Assembly: GCF_004331255.1 (NCBI RefSeq)
Contig: NZ_SJOF01000008.1
Coordinates: 1-64,000, forward strand
Reading direction: 5' to 3'
DNA length: 64,000 bases
Origin: Acinetobacter sp. ANC 4173
GTDB lineage: Bacteria > Pseudomonadota > Gammaproteobacteria > Pseudomonadales > Moraxellaceae
Shown here: piece after piece, positions 38,495-48,778 of the stretch
How the letters are laid out: every line of letters starts with the position of its first letter
Numbering within the stretch: the stretch's first letter is position 1
Program-made: the position numbers and the translations under genes
The notes under the pieces: generated by a model
Told to the model about the DNA's origin: nothing
Databases searched by the model: none
What the model saw: only the letters and a program-made list of their open reading frames with translations

Positions 38495-39724
38495 TTATGC
38501 GCACTCCTTCAATTCTTGAGAAAATTTTTCTAGAGCTTGTTCAAAACGGCTTAGCCCTTCATCGATATCTTCAAATGGAATAATCAGTGAAGGTGTAAAA
38601 CGAACAACATTTGGACCTGCAACTAGCGCCAGTAAGCCTTGCTCAGCTGCCAAATTGACAATAGTTTTGGCTTGACCAGCATGTTCTGCTTTTAGGACAC
38701 ATCCAATGAGTAAACCTTGACCACGAATTTGCTCAAAAACATTGAATTTGGCATTAATCTTATTTAGACCAGTGACAAAATAATCGAATCGTTGCTGAAC
38801 ACCCTCTAAAACTTCTGGTGTATTGATAAATTCAAATACCGCATTTGCCACTGCACAAGCCAATGGGTTACCACCATAAGTTGTGCCATGATCACCCACT
38901 GCATACATATTGGCGTATTGATTTGTGGTAATCATCGCGCCGATTGGGAAGCCGCCACCTAAAGCTTTGGCCGTGGTTAGAATGTCAGGAGTAACACCTG
39001 TATTCATATAGGCATAGAGTGAGCCAGTACGCCCAACACCTGTTTGGACTTCATCAAAAATCAGGACTGCGCCATGTTCATCGCAGAGTTGGCGCAAGCC
39101 TTTTAAAAACTCAAGATCAGCAGGAAGTACGCCGCCTTCACCTTGAATAGGTTCAACAATAACGGCACAAGTATTTTCATTGATCACGGCTTTTGCCTGC
39201 TCTAGATCATTAAATGCAGTATGTTGAATACCTTCTGGTAAAGGTGCAAAATCTTGAGAGTATTTCGGTTGACCACCCGCGGTTACAGTGAATAACGTGC
39301 GACCGTGAAAGGCATTCTTAAACGCAACAATTTGATTTTTATTTGCATGACCACTGAGCAAACCGACTTTGCGTGCCAGTTTTAAAGCAGCTTCATTGGC
39401 TTCTGCACCTGAATTACAGAAAAAAACTTTGTCTGCAAATGTGTTTTCAACGAGCTGCTTTGCTAAACGAAGAACAGGCTCATTGGTATACCCATTGCCA
39501 ATATGCCAAAGTTGAGTCGCCTGTTCCGTCAAGGCCTGAACTGCAACTGGATGAGCATGACCTAATGCATTTACTGCAATGCCGCCTGCAAAATCAATAT
39601 ATTGCTTGTCATTCTGATCCCAAACCTGAGAACCTTGGCCACGAACTAAGATAAAATTTGCTGGGGCAAAAACTGGAACCATCCAATCATTAAAGTTTTG
39701 GCGTGTCACTGCTAAGTTATTCAT
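38495..39724 (-). CDS. astC: Succinylornithine/acetylornithine aminotransferase
   Basis: A 409-residue class III PLP aminotransferase. Start ATG 39722-39724 is chosen: GGAGAG lies eight bases upstream and the product then begins [22 protein letters not shown] as in AstC/ArgD. The PLP-lysine lies in [15 protein letters not shown], and [11 protein letters not shown] and [13 protein letters not shown] are conserved. Its place ahead of astA and astD identifies it as AstC rather than ArgD. It is first in the operon and faces an AsnC/Lrp gene. Confidence 0.9.
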   Translation of the reverse strand: MNNLAVTRQNFNDWMVPVFAPANFILVRGQGSQVWDQNDKQYIDFAGGIAVNALGHAHPVAVQALTEQATQLWHIGNGYTNEPVLRLAKQLVENTFADKVFFCNSGAEANEAALKLARKVGLLSGHANKNQIVAFKNAFHGRTLFTVTAGGQPKYSQDFAPLPEGIQHTAFNDLEQAKAVINENTCAVIVEPIQGEGGVLPADLEFLKGLRQLCDEHGAVLIFDEVQTGVGRTGSLYAYMNTGVTPDILTTAKALGGGFPIGAMITTNQYANMYAVGDHGTTYGGNPLACAVANAVFEFINTPEVLEGVQQRFDYFVTGLNKINAKFNVFEQIRGQGLLIGCVLKAEHAGQAKTIVNLAAEQGLLALVAGPNVVRFTPSLIIPFEDIDEGLSRFEQALEKFSQELKECA

Positions 39725-40157
39725 TCTGTTGTCTCTCCAATATCTTCTAAATTCATTTTTTGGTGTTTCACCAAAATCGCTCAAGCTATTTCCTAATGTT
39801 CCTGTGCGATGGACTTAAATTTCGTGTAGCTTTTCGTTATAGAAAACAAAAACTGGCGTGGACTGTTTTAGACCGTATGAAATCAAGGATTGAGGAAAAG
39901 AGCCTGCAATCGTCTTACGAGTATGATTTTCTAAGTTTGTAGTCATCTATTTTTTCCTTAACGACTTAAGCTTCCATATGCGCTTAAAAACCCTTAGAGA
40001 TACATGCGGATCAACAAGATGTTGATTCGATCTCGAGCTGAATCTTCAGCAGGCTTAGCGCATTTTTCTATTATTAAGGATCAAAATGACTTAAAAAATT
40101 TGTAGTTTTTTCTAAAATGAATTATTTTTTTCCAAAATGACAATTGCAGGAAGCAAA
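39725..40157. promoter_or_regulatory. astC-lrp divergent control region
   Basis: A 433-base gap with no supportable gene. Short T-tract repeats of the form TTTTTCTAAAATGA and TTTTTTCCAAAATGA (about 40100-40141) just before the regulator start could be AsnC/Lrp contacts. An internal dyad AAGATGTTGATT/AATCTTCAGC is weak. Confidence 0.35.
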
Positions 40158-40580
40158 ATGAGTGAAATAGATCAAATAATTCTCGGTTTGCTAAAAGAAA
40201 ATGCTCGAATATCTGTTACAGATTTGGCAGAAAAAACAGGGGTATCTCGTCCAACCATCAAGAGTAGAATTGACTATATGGAGTCCTCTGGCATCATTAC
40301 CGGATATACTGTGCGCTACCGTCCAGATGTAGAGAAAAATATTATTCGTGCTTGGATGAGTATCATGGTAGAAGGTACTAAAGCCAGATCAGTCATTAGT
40401 GAATTACGTTTAGATTCAGCGGTTGAGCGCTTACATAAAACGAATGGGAAATGGGATATTTTGGTTGAAATTCAAGCGGATTCTTTGGAAAACTTTGATA
40501 AAGTCCTAGAAAGAATTCGATGTATTGCTGGTATTTATAATAGCGAAACCAGTATCTTACTCTCAACTTTTAAAACCTAA
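40158..40580 (+). CDS. AsnC/Lrp-family regulator
   Basis: A 140-residue feast/famine regulator. Start ATG 40158 has AGGAAG just upstream; the ORF extends seven codons further up. The helix-turn-helix reads NARISVTDLAEKTGVSRPTIKSRIDYMESSGIITGY, followed by the ligand-sensing RAM domain. It is divergent from astCAD, so it is the likely arginine- or ornithine-responsive activator of that operon, as is usual in Acinetobacter and Pseudomonas relatives that lack ArgR control. The role is inferred. Confidence 0.8.
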   Translation: MSEIDQIILGLLKENARISVTDLAEKTGVSRPTIKSRIDYMESSGIITGYTVRYRPDVEKNIIRAWMSIMVEGTKARSVISELRLDSAVERLHKTNGKWDILVEIQADSLENFDKVLERIRCIAGIYNSETSILLSTFKT

Positions 40581-41372
40581 TTTTCATAAAACTTAAATTT
40601 AAGTAGTCTCGTGATCAGAATGCTTAACAACCCAAAATATAGATAAGCTTTAATTTTTATTTATTTCTTATGAACTAAAATTTCTCTATTTTCATCAGTT
40701 GTTTTTTAAGTATTTTAAACGGAATTTTATCAAGCCAAGTTAAATTATGAAATGGACTCTTGGGATTTGTTTGAAGCCTTAAATCAAGGACAAAAAATTA
40801 TTGTGGTTGATAGGTGTAGCGAAATAGCCTATCAACATGAACATATTCCGCATTGAAGTATTACACAGCAGACATTGGTGCATTTGAATTAAACTGTTTT
40901 ATATGTCACTTAGTGTGAGGGTATTGGCTGTAATGCCTCGACCAAAACAGCGCTAAAAATGGCGATTTTAGGCTTTAAGGTTAAAGAACTGATTGGCTGT
41001 CTAGACTGGTGGAAACGGGATGGCTACCAAACGATGGGTGAAAATGCTCACACAGGAACCCGTACTGATTGTGGTTGTGCAGGTTAAAACATCTAGAAGA
41101 CATTGTTCTAATGCTAAAAGTCCAGTTTCCTCTAGTCTTTTCTGATCGGTCTTGGATTTTATCACCTGTATTTCCACGATTAAATCTCGACTGTATCACT
41201 CTTTATCATAAGTAGTTTAATGGCAGTGCTTATATGCTTTATGAAGAAAACTAAATTTTAAAATAATAAAATAGCGATAAAATGAATAAAGCATTGAAAT
41301 TTTTCTTTGCATAAGAATAAATAGTATTGCTCAAAAAACTTTATTTATGCGCTCAAGCTAAGGATAGCGAGT
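40581..41372. other. Intergenic region, 792 bases, possible gene remnants
   Basis: No intact gene is seen. Parts in 40740-41170 have coding-like composition (for example frames reading LGICLKP and RVLAVMPRPKQR) but are broken by stops every 10-30 codons. It looks like decayed foreign sequence. I could not link it to a transposase. The last 130 bases hold the promoter of the MFS gene. Confidence 0.3.
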
Positions 41373-42578
41373 ATGGATTTTAAGTCACACGGTAAAACCC
41401 ATCACATCTTTTCTTCACACGCAATTTTGATTATTACATTTGCCCAGCTTTTTGGCACATCGTTATGGTTTAGTGCAAATAGTGCAGCAGCCAATTTAAT
41501 TCAAGAGTGGCACATTACTGTTGCGGATATCGGTTGGCTGACCAATGCTGTACAAGCGGGTTTTATTATTGGAACCTTTTTCATTGCCTTTACGGGTTTT
41601 GCAGATCGCTTTAAAGCAAGTTCTATTTTTACTGGTGCAGCACTGTTGGGTGCATTTTTCAATTTGTGTTTTGCTTGGTTAGCGCAAGGCTTAATCGATG
41701 GCATGATTTATCGTTTTTGCGTGGGGATTTGTTTAGCTGGCATCTACCCCATTGGGATGAAGTTGGTGGTGCAATGGGCGCCTCATCGAGCTGGAGCAGT
41801 TTTGGCACTTTTAGTCGCCATGCTCACATTGGGGACGGCATTACCCCATGCCCTGAATGGCTTATCAGCCAATTTAAACTGGCATTATGTGATTACTTTC
41901 TCATCCATTTTGGCATTAGTTGCCGCATTGCTTATTTTTATGCTGGGTGATGACCAAACTGCGAAAGCTACTAAAAAAAGCATAGCGAATGGAAATGCCT
42001 TTCAGGTCTTTAAGATCAAAAAATTTAAAGCCTCAGCACTTGGATATTTTGGTCATATGTGGGAGTTGTATGCTTTTTGGACGATATTGCCAGTTTTTAT
42101 TGCTCATTCAGGCGTTTTAAAAGCCCTCGGCTTATCAAATGTGCCATTGACCACATTTTTAATTATGGCATGTGGTGCTGTCGGTTGTCTTTTAGGTGGA
42201 TATTGGTCAAAAAAGTATGGCAGTGATCGCGTTGCCATGGGGGCTTTATTTCTTTCTGGTCTATGTTGTCTGATTTTTGCATTGGCTTGGCGTTATTTGC
42301 CTGCGTGGTCATTGCTGATCATTCTTATTACATGGAGTGCATCTGTCATTGCAGATTCACCACAATTTTCTGCACTCGCCTCTGCTGCGTGTCCTCCAGA
42401 GAAATTGGGTGCAGCACTCTCTATTCAGAATTCTATTGGCTTTGCGATAACCATCGTATCCATTGCATCTACGACCTATGCCTTCGATCATATAGGTTTA
42501 GATTCTGCTTGGATTCTTTTATTTGGTCCTGTTTTAGGGATCTTGGGTTTTTATAAAACGATATCAAAAACCGAATGA
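41373..42578 (+). CDS. MFS transporter
   Basis: A 401-residue major facilitator with 12 predicted membrane segments. The A-like motif GFADRFKASSIF lies between segments 2 and 3. It lacks the DGFD signature of the aromatic acid:H+ symporter family found in the two other MFS proteins nearby, so it is a different type. It stands alone, convergent with the porin gene vanP. Substrate unknown. Confidence 0.75.
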   Translation: MDFKSHGKTHHIFSSHAILIITFAQLFGTSLWFSANSAAANLIQEWHITVADIGWLTNAVQAGFIIGTFFIAFTGFADRFKASSIFTGAALLGAFFNLCFAWLAQGLIDGMIYRFCVGICLAGIYPIGMKLVVQWAPHRAGAVLALLVAMLTLGTALPHALNGLSANLNWHYVITFSSILALVAALLIFMLGDDQTAKATKKSIANGNAFQVFKIKKFKASALGYFGHMWELYAFWTILPVFIAHSGVLKALGLSNVPLTTFLIMACGAVGCLLGGYWSKKYGSDRVAMGALFLSGLCCLIFALAWRYLPAWSLLIILITWSASVIADSPQFSALASAACPPEKLGAALSIQNSIGFAITIVSIASTTYAFDHIGLDSAWILLFGPVLGILGFYKTISKTE

Positions 42579-42717
42579 AGTTTTATTCTTGGTAAATTGA
42601 TTTTTAACTAAAATATTAATTTAAATAAGTTAATTTATAAGTTTAATTGCTGTGTGATAGCTTATTCATATCCAATATCAATAAGCTATCTTTTAAAAAG
42701 ACTAGGGGGAAATCGTA

Positions 42718-44001
42718 TTAAAATTTAAAACTATAATCCACATTAATACGTGTTTCATTTGCTGAATGGAATGTCATATTGGTTGGCATATCATTTCGAT
42801 AATGAGAAAAACGCGTTCTAAGTCCCAAGCCTTTTAAACTCCCTTCGGGTATGCGATAACCCAGTTCAAACTCTAAAGACTCTTCTTCAAAACGTTGGCT
42901 GCCATATGCTAATAAATCAATATCATCCCCTTTGGCATAGCGTGTCATAAAGCGCAGACCATTGAGTGAAGTTTCTCCTAGACGGACATTTTTAAAATCA
43001 TAGTCATAACGCAAAGAAATCACTTTTTCATCTTTATTTGAATAATCTGAACTCATAAAATCTAGGGCAACTGGACTTTCAGCACCGGATAAAAATGGTA
43101 AACCGGTATTTCCAAAAGACTGCATATAACCAATCGAGAGCGTATGTCCCTGCGTGTTGAGACCAAACAACCCACTTAAGTGACGATTATCCACAGTGCC
43201 TATTTTTTCACTTCCCGTATCATTACTGTTAAAAAAGCGAATATCGGTTAAAAAATTGTATTGATCTGAAATAGAATGCTTGCCATAAATACCTACAAAT
43301 TGTTGTTGGTAAATGTCCTGTAGTTCAGCGTGATACATACGGATGCGATAGGCATCATTGAGTTGATAAGCTCCCCCAAGTGTATAGAAATGATCAGTGG
43401 TTGCAGCCCGATCAAAACGATGATTGATGTTATCAATACCCACATCGGTGTAGCGAATAGAATCACGTTGGCGGACTTTATCAACATAAAACCCGTCTAA
43501 TTGCAGCTTAGGAATTTCTGTAGAAACGAATCTCACACCACGATAAGTCTGCGGGAATAATCTTGCTGGAGAAGAAAAAATTGTCGGAAGTTGCGGAACC
43601 AGATCTCCCACAAAAAGTTCATTTTTACTCAATCGAACTTTGCCTGTTACACCAATTTTTGCATAATCATCATCTCTTGAGTTGTCCGAATTGACAGCCA
43701 ATAAACCAGTCCGTGCATAATCATCTGCTTGACTGCCCAATAAATTAAAACCAGCCATTGCAAGGACATCTACCCCAAATCCTATGGTTCCATCGGTATA
43801 ACCCGATTGTCCTTTAAAGATCAGACCTTGAGCCCAATCTCGAGCTGCGGTATAAGGATAAGGATCATTTTTATAATCCCGATCAAAATAGAAGTTTCGT
43901 AATGTGATTTCGGCCTGACTGTCTGCAATGAACTGTGCATGTGCCATGTTGGCAAAAAATGGGCACAAGCAGATCCCCATCCATAAAGATGTCTTTTTCA
44001 T
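42718..44001 (-). CDS. vanP: OprD-family outer membrane porin of the van cluster
   Basis: A 427-residue porin with a signal peptide ending NMAHA. ITLRNFYFDRDYKNDP near the mature start, an RLFPQTYRGVRF segment and a final INVDYSFKF beta-strand are typical of OprD/BenP/VanP channels. It lies 33 bases downstream of vanK on the same strand, and likely lets vanillate or related acids cross the outer membrane. It is a paralogue of the hca-cluster porin at 56454-57707 (shared NFYFDRDY and LLPQTYRGISLES-like segments). Confidence 0.82.
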   Translation of the reverse strand: MKKTSLWMGICLCPFFANMAHAQFIADSQAEITLRNFYFDRDYKNDPYPYTAARDWAQGLIFKGQSGYTDGTIGFGVDVLAMAGFNLLGSQADDYARTGLLAVNSDNSRDDDYAKIGVTGKVRLSKNELFVGDLVPQLPTIFSSPARLFPQTYRGVRFVSTEIPKLQLDGFYVDKVRQRDSIRYTDVGIDNINHRFDRAATTDHFYTLGGAYQLNDAYRIRMYHAELQDIYQQQFVGIYGKHSISDQYNFLTDIRFFNSNDTGSEKIGTVDNRHLSGLFGLNTQGHTLSIGYMQSFGNTGLPFLSGAESPVALDFMSSDYSNKDEKVISLRYDYDFKNVRLGETSLNGLRFMTRYAKGDDIDLLAYGSQRFEEESLEFELGYRIPEGSLKGLGLRTRFSHYRNDMPTNMTFHSANETRINVDYSFKF

Positions 44002-44034
44002 TTTTATCTCAGCTTTTGATTTTAAAACAGATAT

Positions 44035-45381
44035 TTAGATGGATGTATTGAGTGAATAATTTTGAGTTTTTTGATGTCGATACACCGCTTTACCCAAAAT
44101 TAAAATCAGGAAAATTGCCAAGATAAATACAACGCCGTAGTACGCATAAAGATGCTGTGGTGTCATACCCTGATCTAAAAATAGACCTGCGATGGTTGGG
44201 GATAAAATGGCACCAATACGTCCAAATCCAATTGCATAACCCACGCCTCGGCTTCTAATATCCGCTTCATAAATGGTCGGTGAAATTGAATAGAGTCCTG
44301 CAACACAGCCGTTAATGAGTGTACCCAGTAATAAACCGACCAGCAGTGCAATACTCACTTGTGATGAAACTGCAACAAATAGGAAAATACAGAGTGCTGT
44401 TAAGCCTAAAAATAAGCTGAGCGCGTAGAAAATTTTAATCCGTGAAGCTAAAAGTCCAATAATTGCTGCACCAAAAATACCCCCAATACTGATTAGAATG
44501 CCTGTACTGACACCTTGATCTCGCGACATGCCCATCGCAATTAAAATTTTAGGTGTCCAACTCATCACAAAGTAAAAACCAAACATGACCAAGAAAAACG
44601 AGAACCATAAACACAAGGTTTGGAATCCTAGATGTCCACGAAACAGTTTCGCAACATCGTTGCCCTTTTGTTGTTCCGCTTGTACAGACTCTGGCAGCAC
44701 GTGTAAATGTTTCAACTGCATACGTTGCAGAATCATATTGGTATTTTCCAACGCGCGTACAGGTTTTTTTGCCAACAAATAATCAAGCGATTCAGGTAAT
44801 AACCACACAGCAAAAGCGAACATGATCAGCGTTGTGATACCACCCGCTAAAAAGACTGAACGCCAGCCCAAATGTTCAATGAGAACAAAGGTAAGCACGC
44901 CTCCTAAAGTTGCGCCAATACCATATCCTGTAGACATCAAACTTACCGCTAGGCTTCTCCAACGCGCATTTGCATATTCACTTGCCAGTACGTTACTACT
45001 TGCCAAGATCCCGCCAACGCCAACACCAGTGATGAAGCGTAGTGCAGCCAACATGCTATGACTTTGCACAAGCGCACATGCAGACATGCTCAACCCTGCA
45101 ATAATCAAACAAATTAAAATTAAGAAACGGCGACCAATTTTATCTGCTAACGGTGCCAAGAAAATGGAACCTGCGGCCATGCCAAATAGACCCGCGCTGA
45201 GGAGTATCCCGATTTGTGCACCAGACAAAGCCCATTCCGCAGATACTGACGGTGCTGTGAACGCCATCACCATGACATCAAAACCATCAATGACATTCAG
45301 AAATAGACAAATCAGAATCACGAACCATTGGTAACGGCTCATTTGAGTATGGTTAATTTCGTCTAAAACATTTCTTTGCAT
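44035..45381 (-). CDS. vanK: Aromatic acid:H+ symporter (VanK type)
   Basis: A 448-residue MFS protein of the AAHS family. Start ATG 45379-45381 is chosen because GGGAG lies eight bases upstream; the 62 further upstream codons read as intergenic. The DGFDVMVMAFTAPSV signature in helix 1 and LADKIGRRFLI in loop 2-3 define the family. It is divergent from vanAB, and VanR-type operators lie between. In A. baylyi VanK is linked to vanillate and protocatechuate uptake. The porin gene follows in the same unit. Confidence 0.82.
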   Translation of the reverse strand: MQRNVLDEINHTQMSRYQWFVILICLFLNVIDGFDVMVMAFTAPSVSAEWALSGAQIGILLSAGLFGMAAGSIFLAPLADKIGRRFLILICLIIAGLSMSACALVQSHSMLAALRFITGVGVGGILASSNVLASEYANARWRSLAVSLMSTGYGIGATLGGVLTFVLIEHLGWRSVFLAGGITTLIMFAFAVWLLPESLDYLLAKKPVRALENTNMILQRMQLKHLHVLPESVQAEQQKGNDVAKLFRGHLGFQTLCLWFSFFLVMFGFYFVMSWTPKILIAMGMSRDQGVSTGILISIGGIFGAAIIGLLASRIKIFYALSLFLGLTALCIFLFVAVSSQVSIALLVGLLLGTLINGCVAGLYSISPTIYEADIRSRGVGYAIGFGRIGAILSPTIAGLFLDQGMTPQHLYAYYGVVFILAIFLILILGKAVYRHQKTQNYSLNTSI

Positions 45382-45889
45382 TGTGTAACTCCCAATTAGG
45401 AACGGAAATACACACGACCATGTGGGAACACAACATTGGGTGATTATGCATATCCATATCCATAATTGCCTAGAAGGGATAATTAAGAACGAAAGTGATC
45501 CGATATACATCGAGATCATTTTTATGAAGCATCCTGCTCTTTTTCTATACTGTATAATTGGATCCAAAAAATCAACAAATTTATTCGCATTTTTACTATC
45601 TTCTTAAAAAGCTATATAAATCATAATAATACTTATATGTGTTAGTTGAAAAAAAGCGATTAGCATTTTAAAATTATCTAAATGATTTTTTGTGGATCCA
45701 TTTATGAGTTGCTCGAAAAGTGATCTTTTGCAATAAAATGGATCCATAGATTGAATCTTATAGAAAATACAAAATCTGTTGAAGTTAATGGTTTTAGTGT
45801 TGATTATCATTAAAAACACCCAGATCGCATTTGACAAAATGATAAAATAAACATAAATTGGATCCAATAATTGACACGGAGTCATCATA
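45382..45889. promoter_or_regulatory. vanK-vanA control region with four VanR-type operators
   Basis: TGGATCCA cores occur at 45557-45568 (ATTGGATCCAAA), 45691-45702 (TGTGGATCCATT), 45737-45748 (AATGGATCCATA) and 45857-45868 (ATTGGATCCAAT). The last equals the known Caulobacter VanR operator. It overlaps the -10 box of a good vanA promoter: TTGACA at 45831-45836, 17 bases, TAAATT at 45854-45859. The first lies in the spacer or -10 region of a possible minus-strand vanK promoter. The two middle sites may help looping or serve other promoters. Confidence 0.75.
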
Positions 45890-46966
45890 ATGTTCATAAA
45901 AAATGCTTGGTATGTCGCATGCCGCCCTGAGGAACTGCAAGATAAGCCATTAGGTCGTACGATTTGCGGTGAAAAAATTGTTTTCTATCGTGGCAAAGCA
46001 AATAAAGTTGCTGCTGTTGAAGACTTCTGTCCGCATCGTGGTGCACCACTTTCACTTGGCTATGTTGAAGATGGCAATTTGGTTTGTGGCTATCACGGAC
46101 TGGTCATGGGCTGTGAAGGAAAAACTGTAGCAATGCCAGCACAACGTGTGAACGGTTTCCCATGCAATAAAGCCTATGCTGTGGTTGAAAAAATGGGCTT
46201 TGTTTGGGTCTGGCTGGGTGAGAAAAATCTTGCAGATGAATCCAAACTTCCTGAACTAGAATGGGCCGATCATCCTGAGTGGAGTTATGGCGGAGGCTTA
46301 TTCCACATTCATTGTGACTATCGCCTAATGATTGATAACCTCATGGACTTAACCCATGAAACCTATGTGCACTCTAGCAGCATTGGTCAAAAAGAGATTG
46401 ATGAATCACTGCCAATCACCAAAGTAGATGGTGATCATGTCATTACCGAACGTTATATGGACAATGTGATTGCCCCTCCTTTTTGGCAAATGGCCCTTCG
46501 GGGGAATCATCTCGCAGATGATGTACCTGTAGATCGCTGGCAGCGTTGTCATTTCTTTGCCCCAAGTAATGTACATATTGAAGTGGGTGTTGCACATGCA
46601 GGTCATGGCGGTTATGACGCACCTAAGGACAAGAAAGTGTCTTCGATCGTGGTAGATTTTATTACGCCTGAAACAGAGACTTCACATTGGTATTTCTGGG
46701 GCATGGCACGTAACTTCCAGCCTGAAAATGCTGAATTGACGGATCAAATTCGTGAAGGGCAAGGCAAAATTTTTACGGAGGATTTGGAAATGTTAGAGCA
46801 ACAACAACAAAACATTCTCAATAATCCGCAGCGCAAATTACTGATGTTGAACATTGATGCTGGCGGAGTTCAATCACGCAAAATTATTGAGCGCTTACTG
46901 AATGAAGAAAGACAGGCTGCGGTAAAACCTGAAGTGGCTAAATTTCCAAATATTCATGTGATTTAA
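45890..46966 (+). CDS. vanA: Vanillate O-demethylase oxygenase subunit
   Basis: A 358-residue Rieske non-haem iron oxygenase that removes the methyl group of vanillate to give protocatechuate and formaldehyde. Rieske ligands lie in CPHRGAPLSLG and CGYHG (about 44-67). The catalytic iron ligands are in DNLMDLTHETYVH. The final part is typical of VanA. GGAG lies eight bases before the start, and the promoter carries a VanR operator. The reductase gene follows after ten bases. Confidence 0.93.
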   Translation: MFIKNAWYVACRPEELQDKPLGRTICGEKIVFYRGKANKVAAVEDFCPHRGAPLSLGYVEDGNLVCGYHGLVMGCEGKTVAMPAQRVNGFPCNKAYAVVEKMGFVWVWLGEKNLADESKLPELEWADHPEWSYGGGLFHIHCDYRLMIDNLMDLTHETYVHSSSIGQKEIDESLPITKVDGDHVITERYMDNVIAPPFWQMALRGNHLADDVPVDRWQRCHFFAPSNVHIEVGVAHAGHGGYDAPKDKKVSSIVVDFITPETETSHWYFWGMARNFQPENAELTDQIREGQGKIFTEDLEMLEQQQQNILNNPQRKLLMLNIDAGGVQSRKIIERLLNEERQAAVKPEVAKFPNIHVI

Positions 46967-46976
46967 GGATAAAAAC

Positions 46977-47921
46977 ATGAACGTGATTATCAATAAGATT
47001 CATCAGCTTACGCCTTCTATTCGTGCCTTTGAACTTATTTCCACATCAGGTTCGGCTCTGCCGCCGTTTGAGGCAGGGTCGCATATTGATGTCCATCTTA
47101 AAAATGGACTCACTCGACAATATTCTCTCTCGAACTGTTCGAGTGAAAACAACCGTTATGTGATTGGCGTACTACACGATGAAAATTCACGGGGTGGTTC
47201 ACGCTGCATACATCATGACTATCAAGAAGGTGATGTCTTAAGTATTGGACAGCCACGTAATTTATTTGCATTGCATGACAATACGAAAAAAGCCGTATTG
47301 TTTGCAGGTGGAATTGGAATTAACCCTATTCTTTCAATGGCTTACCGTTTAAAAGCGCAAGGGATTCCATTTGAGCTACATTATTTTGTACGTAGCTACG
47401 AAATGCTCGCTTTTTATGGCAATTTAACCCAACACTTTACAGATCAAGTTCATTTTCACATTCAAAACCAAGCTGATACCGAATGTGATATGGCAAAAGT
47501 ATTGCAACAGCCCGATTCAGGCAAACACCTATATGTCTGTGGGCCTACGGGCTTTATGCAATTTGTGATGCAGTCGGCTGAAACAGCAGGTTGGCAGCCT
47601 GAACAACTGCATCAAGAGCATTTTGTGGCACAGCAAAGCAAGCAGGAAAACGATGAAGCATTTACTGTGGAAATTGCTGGCACGGGACAGCGAATTGAAA
47701 TTCACCCAGAACAGACCGTAACTCATGCCTTGATAGCGCATGGTTTTGATGTGCCTGTATCCTGCGAACAAGGTATCTGCGGTACTTGTATTACCCGTGT
47801 TGTTTCAGGCATTCCAGATCATCGGGATGTATTTATGACGGATGAAGAACGTGCCTTGAATAATCAGTTCACGCCTTGCTGCTCTCGCGCTAAATCCAAA
47901 CATTTGGTGATTGAGCTATAG
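46977..47921 (+). CDS. vanB: Vanillate O-demethylase reductase subunit
   Basis: A 314-residue phthalate-dioxygenase-reductase type protein that passes electrons from NAD(P)H to VanA. The flavin motif RQYSLSN, the nucleotide-binding GGIGINPILSM and CGPTGFM are present. A C-terminal 2Fe-2S ferredoxin domain has CEQGICGTC and a late CC. It follows vanA by ten bases and ends just before a terminator. Confidence 0.93.
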   Translation: MNVIINKIHQLTPSIRAFELISTSGSALPPFEAGSHIDVHLKNGLTRQYSLSNCSSENNRYVIGVLHDENSRGGSRCIHHDYQEGDVLSIGQPRNLFALHDNTKKAVLFAGGIGINPILSMAYRLKAQGIPFELHYFVRSYEMLAFYGNLTQHFTDQVHFHIQNQADTECDMAKVLQQPDSGKHLYVCGPTGFMQFVMQSAETAGWQPEQLHQEHFVAQQSKQENDEAFTVEIAGTGQRIEIHPEQTVTHALIAHGFDVPVSCEQGICGTCITRVVSGIPDHRDVFMTDEERALNNQFTPCCSRAKSKHLVIEL

Positions 47922-47934
47922 GAACACTCGTTTT

Positions 47935-47967
47935 ACTCCTGCTCAAACTGATTGGGCGGGAGTTTTT
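47935..47967 (+). terminator. Terminator of vanAB
   Basis: ACTCC-t-GC and GC-g-GGAGT form an imperfect stem followed by TTTTT. It lies 14 bases past vanB. Confidence 0.7.
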
Positions 47968-47969
47968 CA

Positions 47970-48662
47970 TTACACCTCGCTCAATATATTTTTTACGGTT
48001 TCACCGAGTAAAGCGACACTGCTATGTTCTCGCATTAAGGTTTCGGCACGGCCCGACTGGCGCTGAAGTAAAGCTTCATAAATAGAGCAATGCTGCAAAT
48101 GCGCGTAGTGTAAGCGACGGTATTCAGATAAGGCACGTGATTCGTCATAAGTAATGGCTTGAACAGAAGCCATAGGCAATTGATTGTTTTTTGCCAAGGC
48201 TTGAATAAGTGCAATATTTTGTGCACCTTGAATAATCGTGTCATGGAAAATCACGTTAAATTCATGATAACGCTCTAATTCTTCATCCCCAAATTCAGTA
48301 TGCTCTGCAAAAAGTTGTTCTATTTGTTCTATACAGTTTTTGAGAGTTTGCTGCTGTATTTCCGATAAACCTTGTTCGGCTAAAGTTTTGGCAGCTAACC
48401 CTTCCAGCACGCCGCGAACTTCCAAAGCATCATTGACCAATTCATTTGAAATTTCACGTACCGTATAACCACGTGTGGGGTTTTTAATTAATAACCCTTC
48501 TTGTTCTAAAAGCCGAAAAGCTATACGCACAGGCTGACGGGATACCCCAAGCAATTCTGCTGTTGGAATTTCTGCAATTCGACTACCGCCTTCAAGCTCA
48601 CCCGCGATAATCATTTTTCTTAATTTAATTAATACTTGTTGCCCTGAAGACATCCTAGCCAC
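47970..48662 (-). CDS. vanR: GntR-family (FCD) regulator VanR
   Basis: A 230-residue GntR regulator. The N-terminal winged helix (GSRIAEIPTAELLGVSRQPVRIAFRLLEQEGLL) is followed by an FCD ligand domain. It is convergent with vanB, and the cluster's TGGATCCA sites are what VanR proteins of this class bind in Caulobacter, so it is the likely vanillate-relieved repressor. The start is uncertain: GTG 48660-48662 or ATG 48651-48653. Confidence 0.8.
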   Translation of the reverse strand: MARMSSGQQVLIKLRKMIIAGELEGGSRIAEIPTAELLGVSRQPVRIAFRLLEQEGLLIKNPTRGYTVREISNELVNDALEVRGVLEGLAAKTLAEQGLSEIQQQTLKNCIEQIEQLFAEHTEFGDEELERYHEFNVIFHDTIIQGAQNIALIQALAKNNQLPMASVQAITYDESRALSEYRRLHYAHLQHCSIYEALLQRQSGRAETLMREHSSVALLGETVKNILSEV

Positions 48663-48778
48663 ACTTGTTCAAATATTTCAAAGTCATGCTAACAAGTTCA
48701 ATCCTCAAGTGACAATACATTTTGAACGGAGAAAAGGTCTACATGATAGGTGTTGGTATATTAAAGCTTAATCCTGAC

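Noticed and set aside
40740..41170. An insertion-sequence remnant
   Set aside because: There is broken coding-like sequence but no terminal inverted repeats, target duplication or transposase motif I could identify.
45604..45897. A 97-residue minus-strand frame in the van control region
   Set aside because: It covers the operators and the vanA promoter, has no ribosome site and no recognisable sequence.
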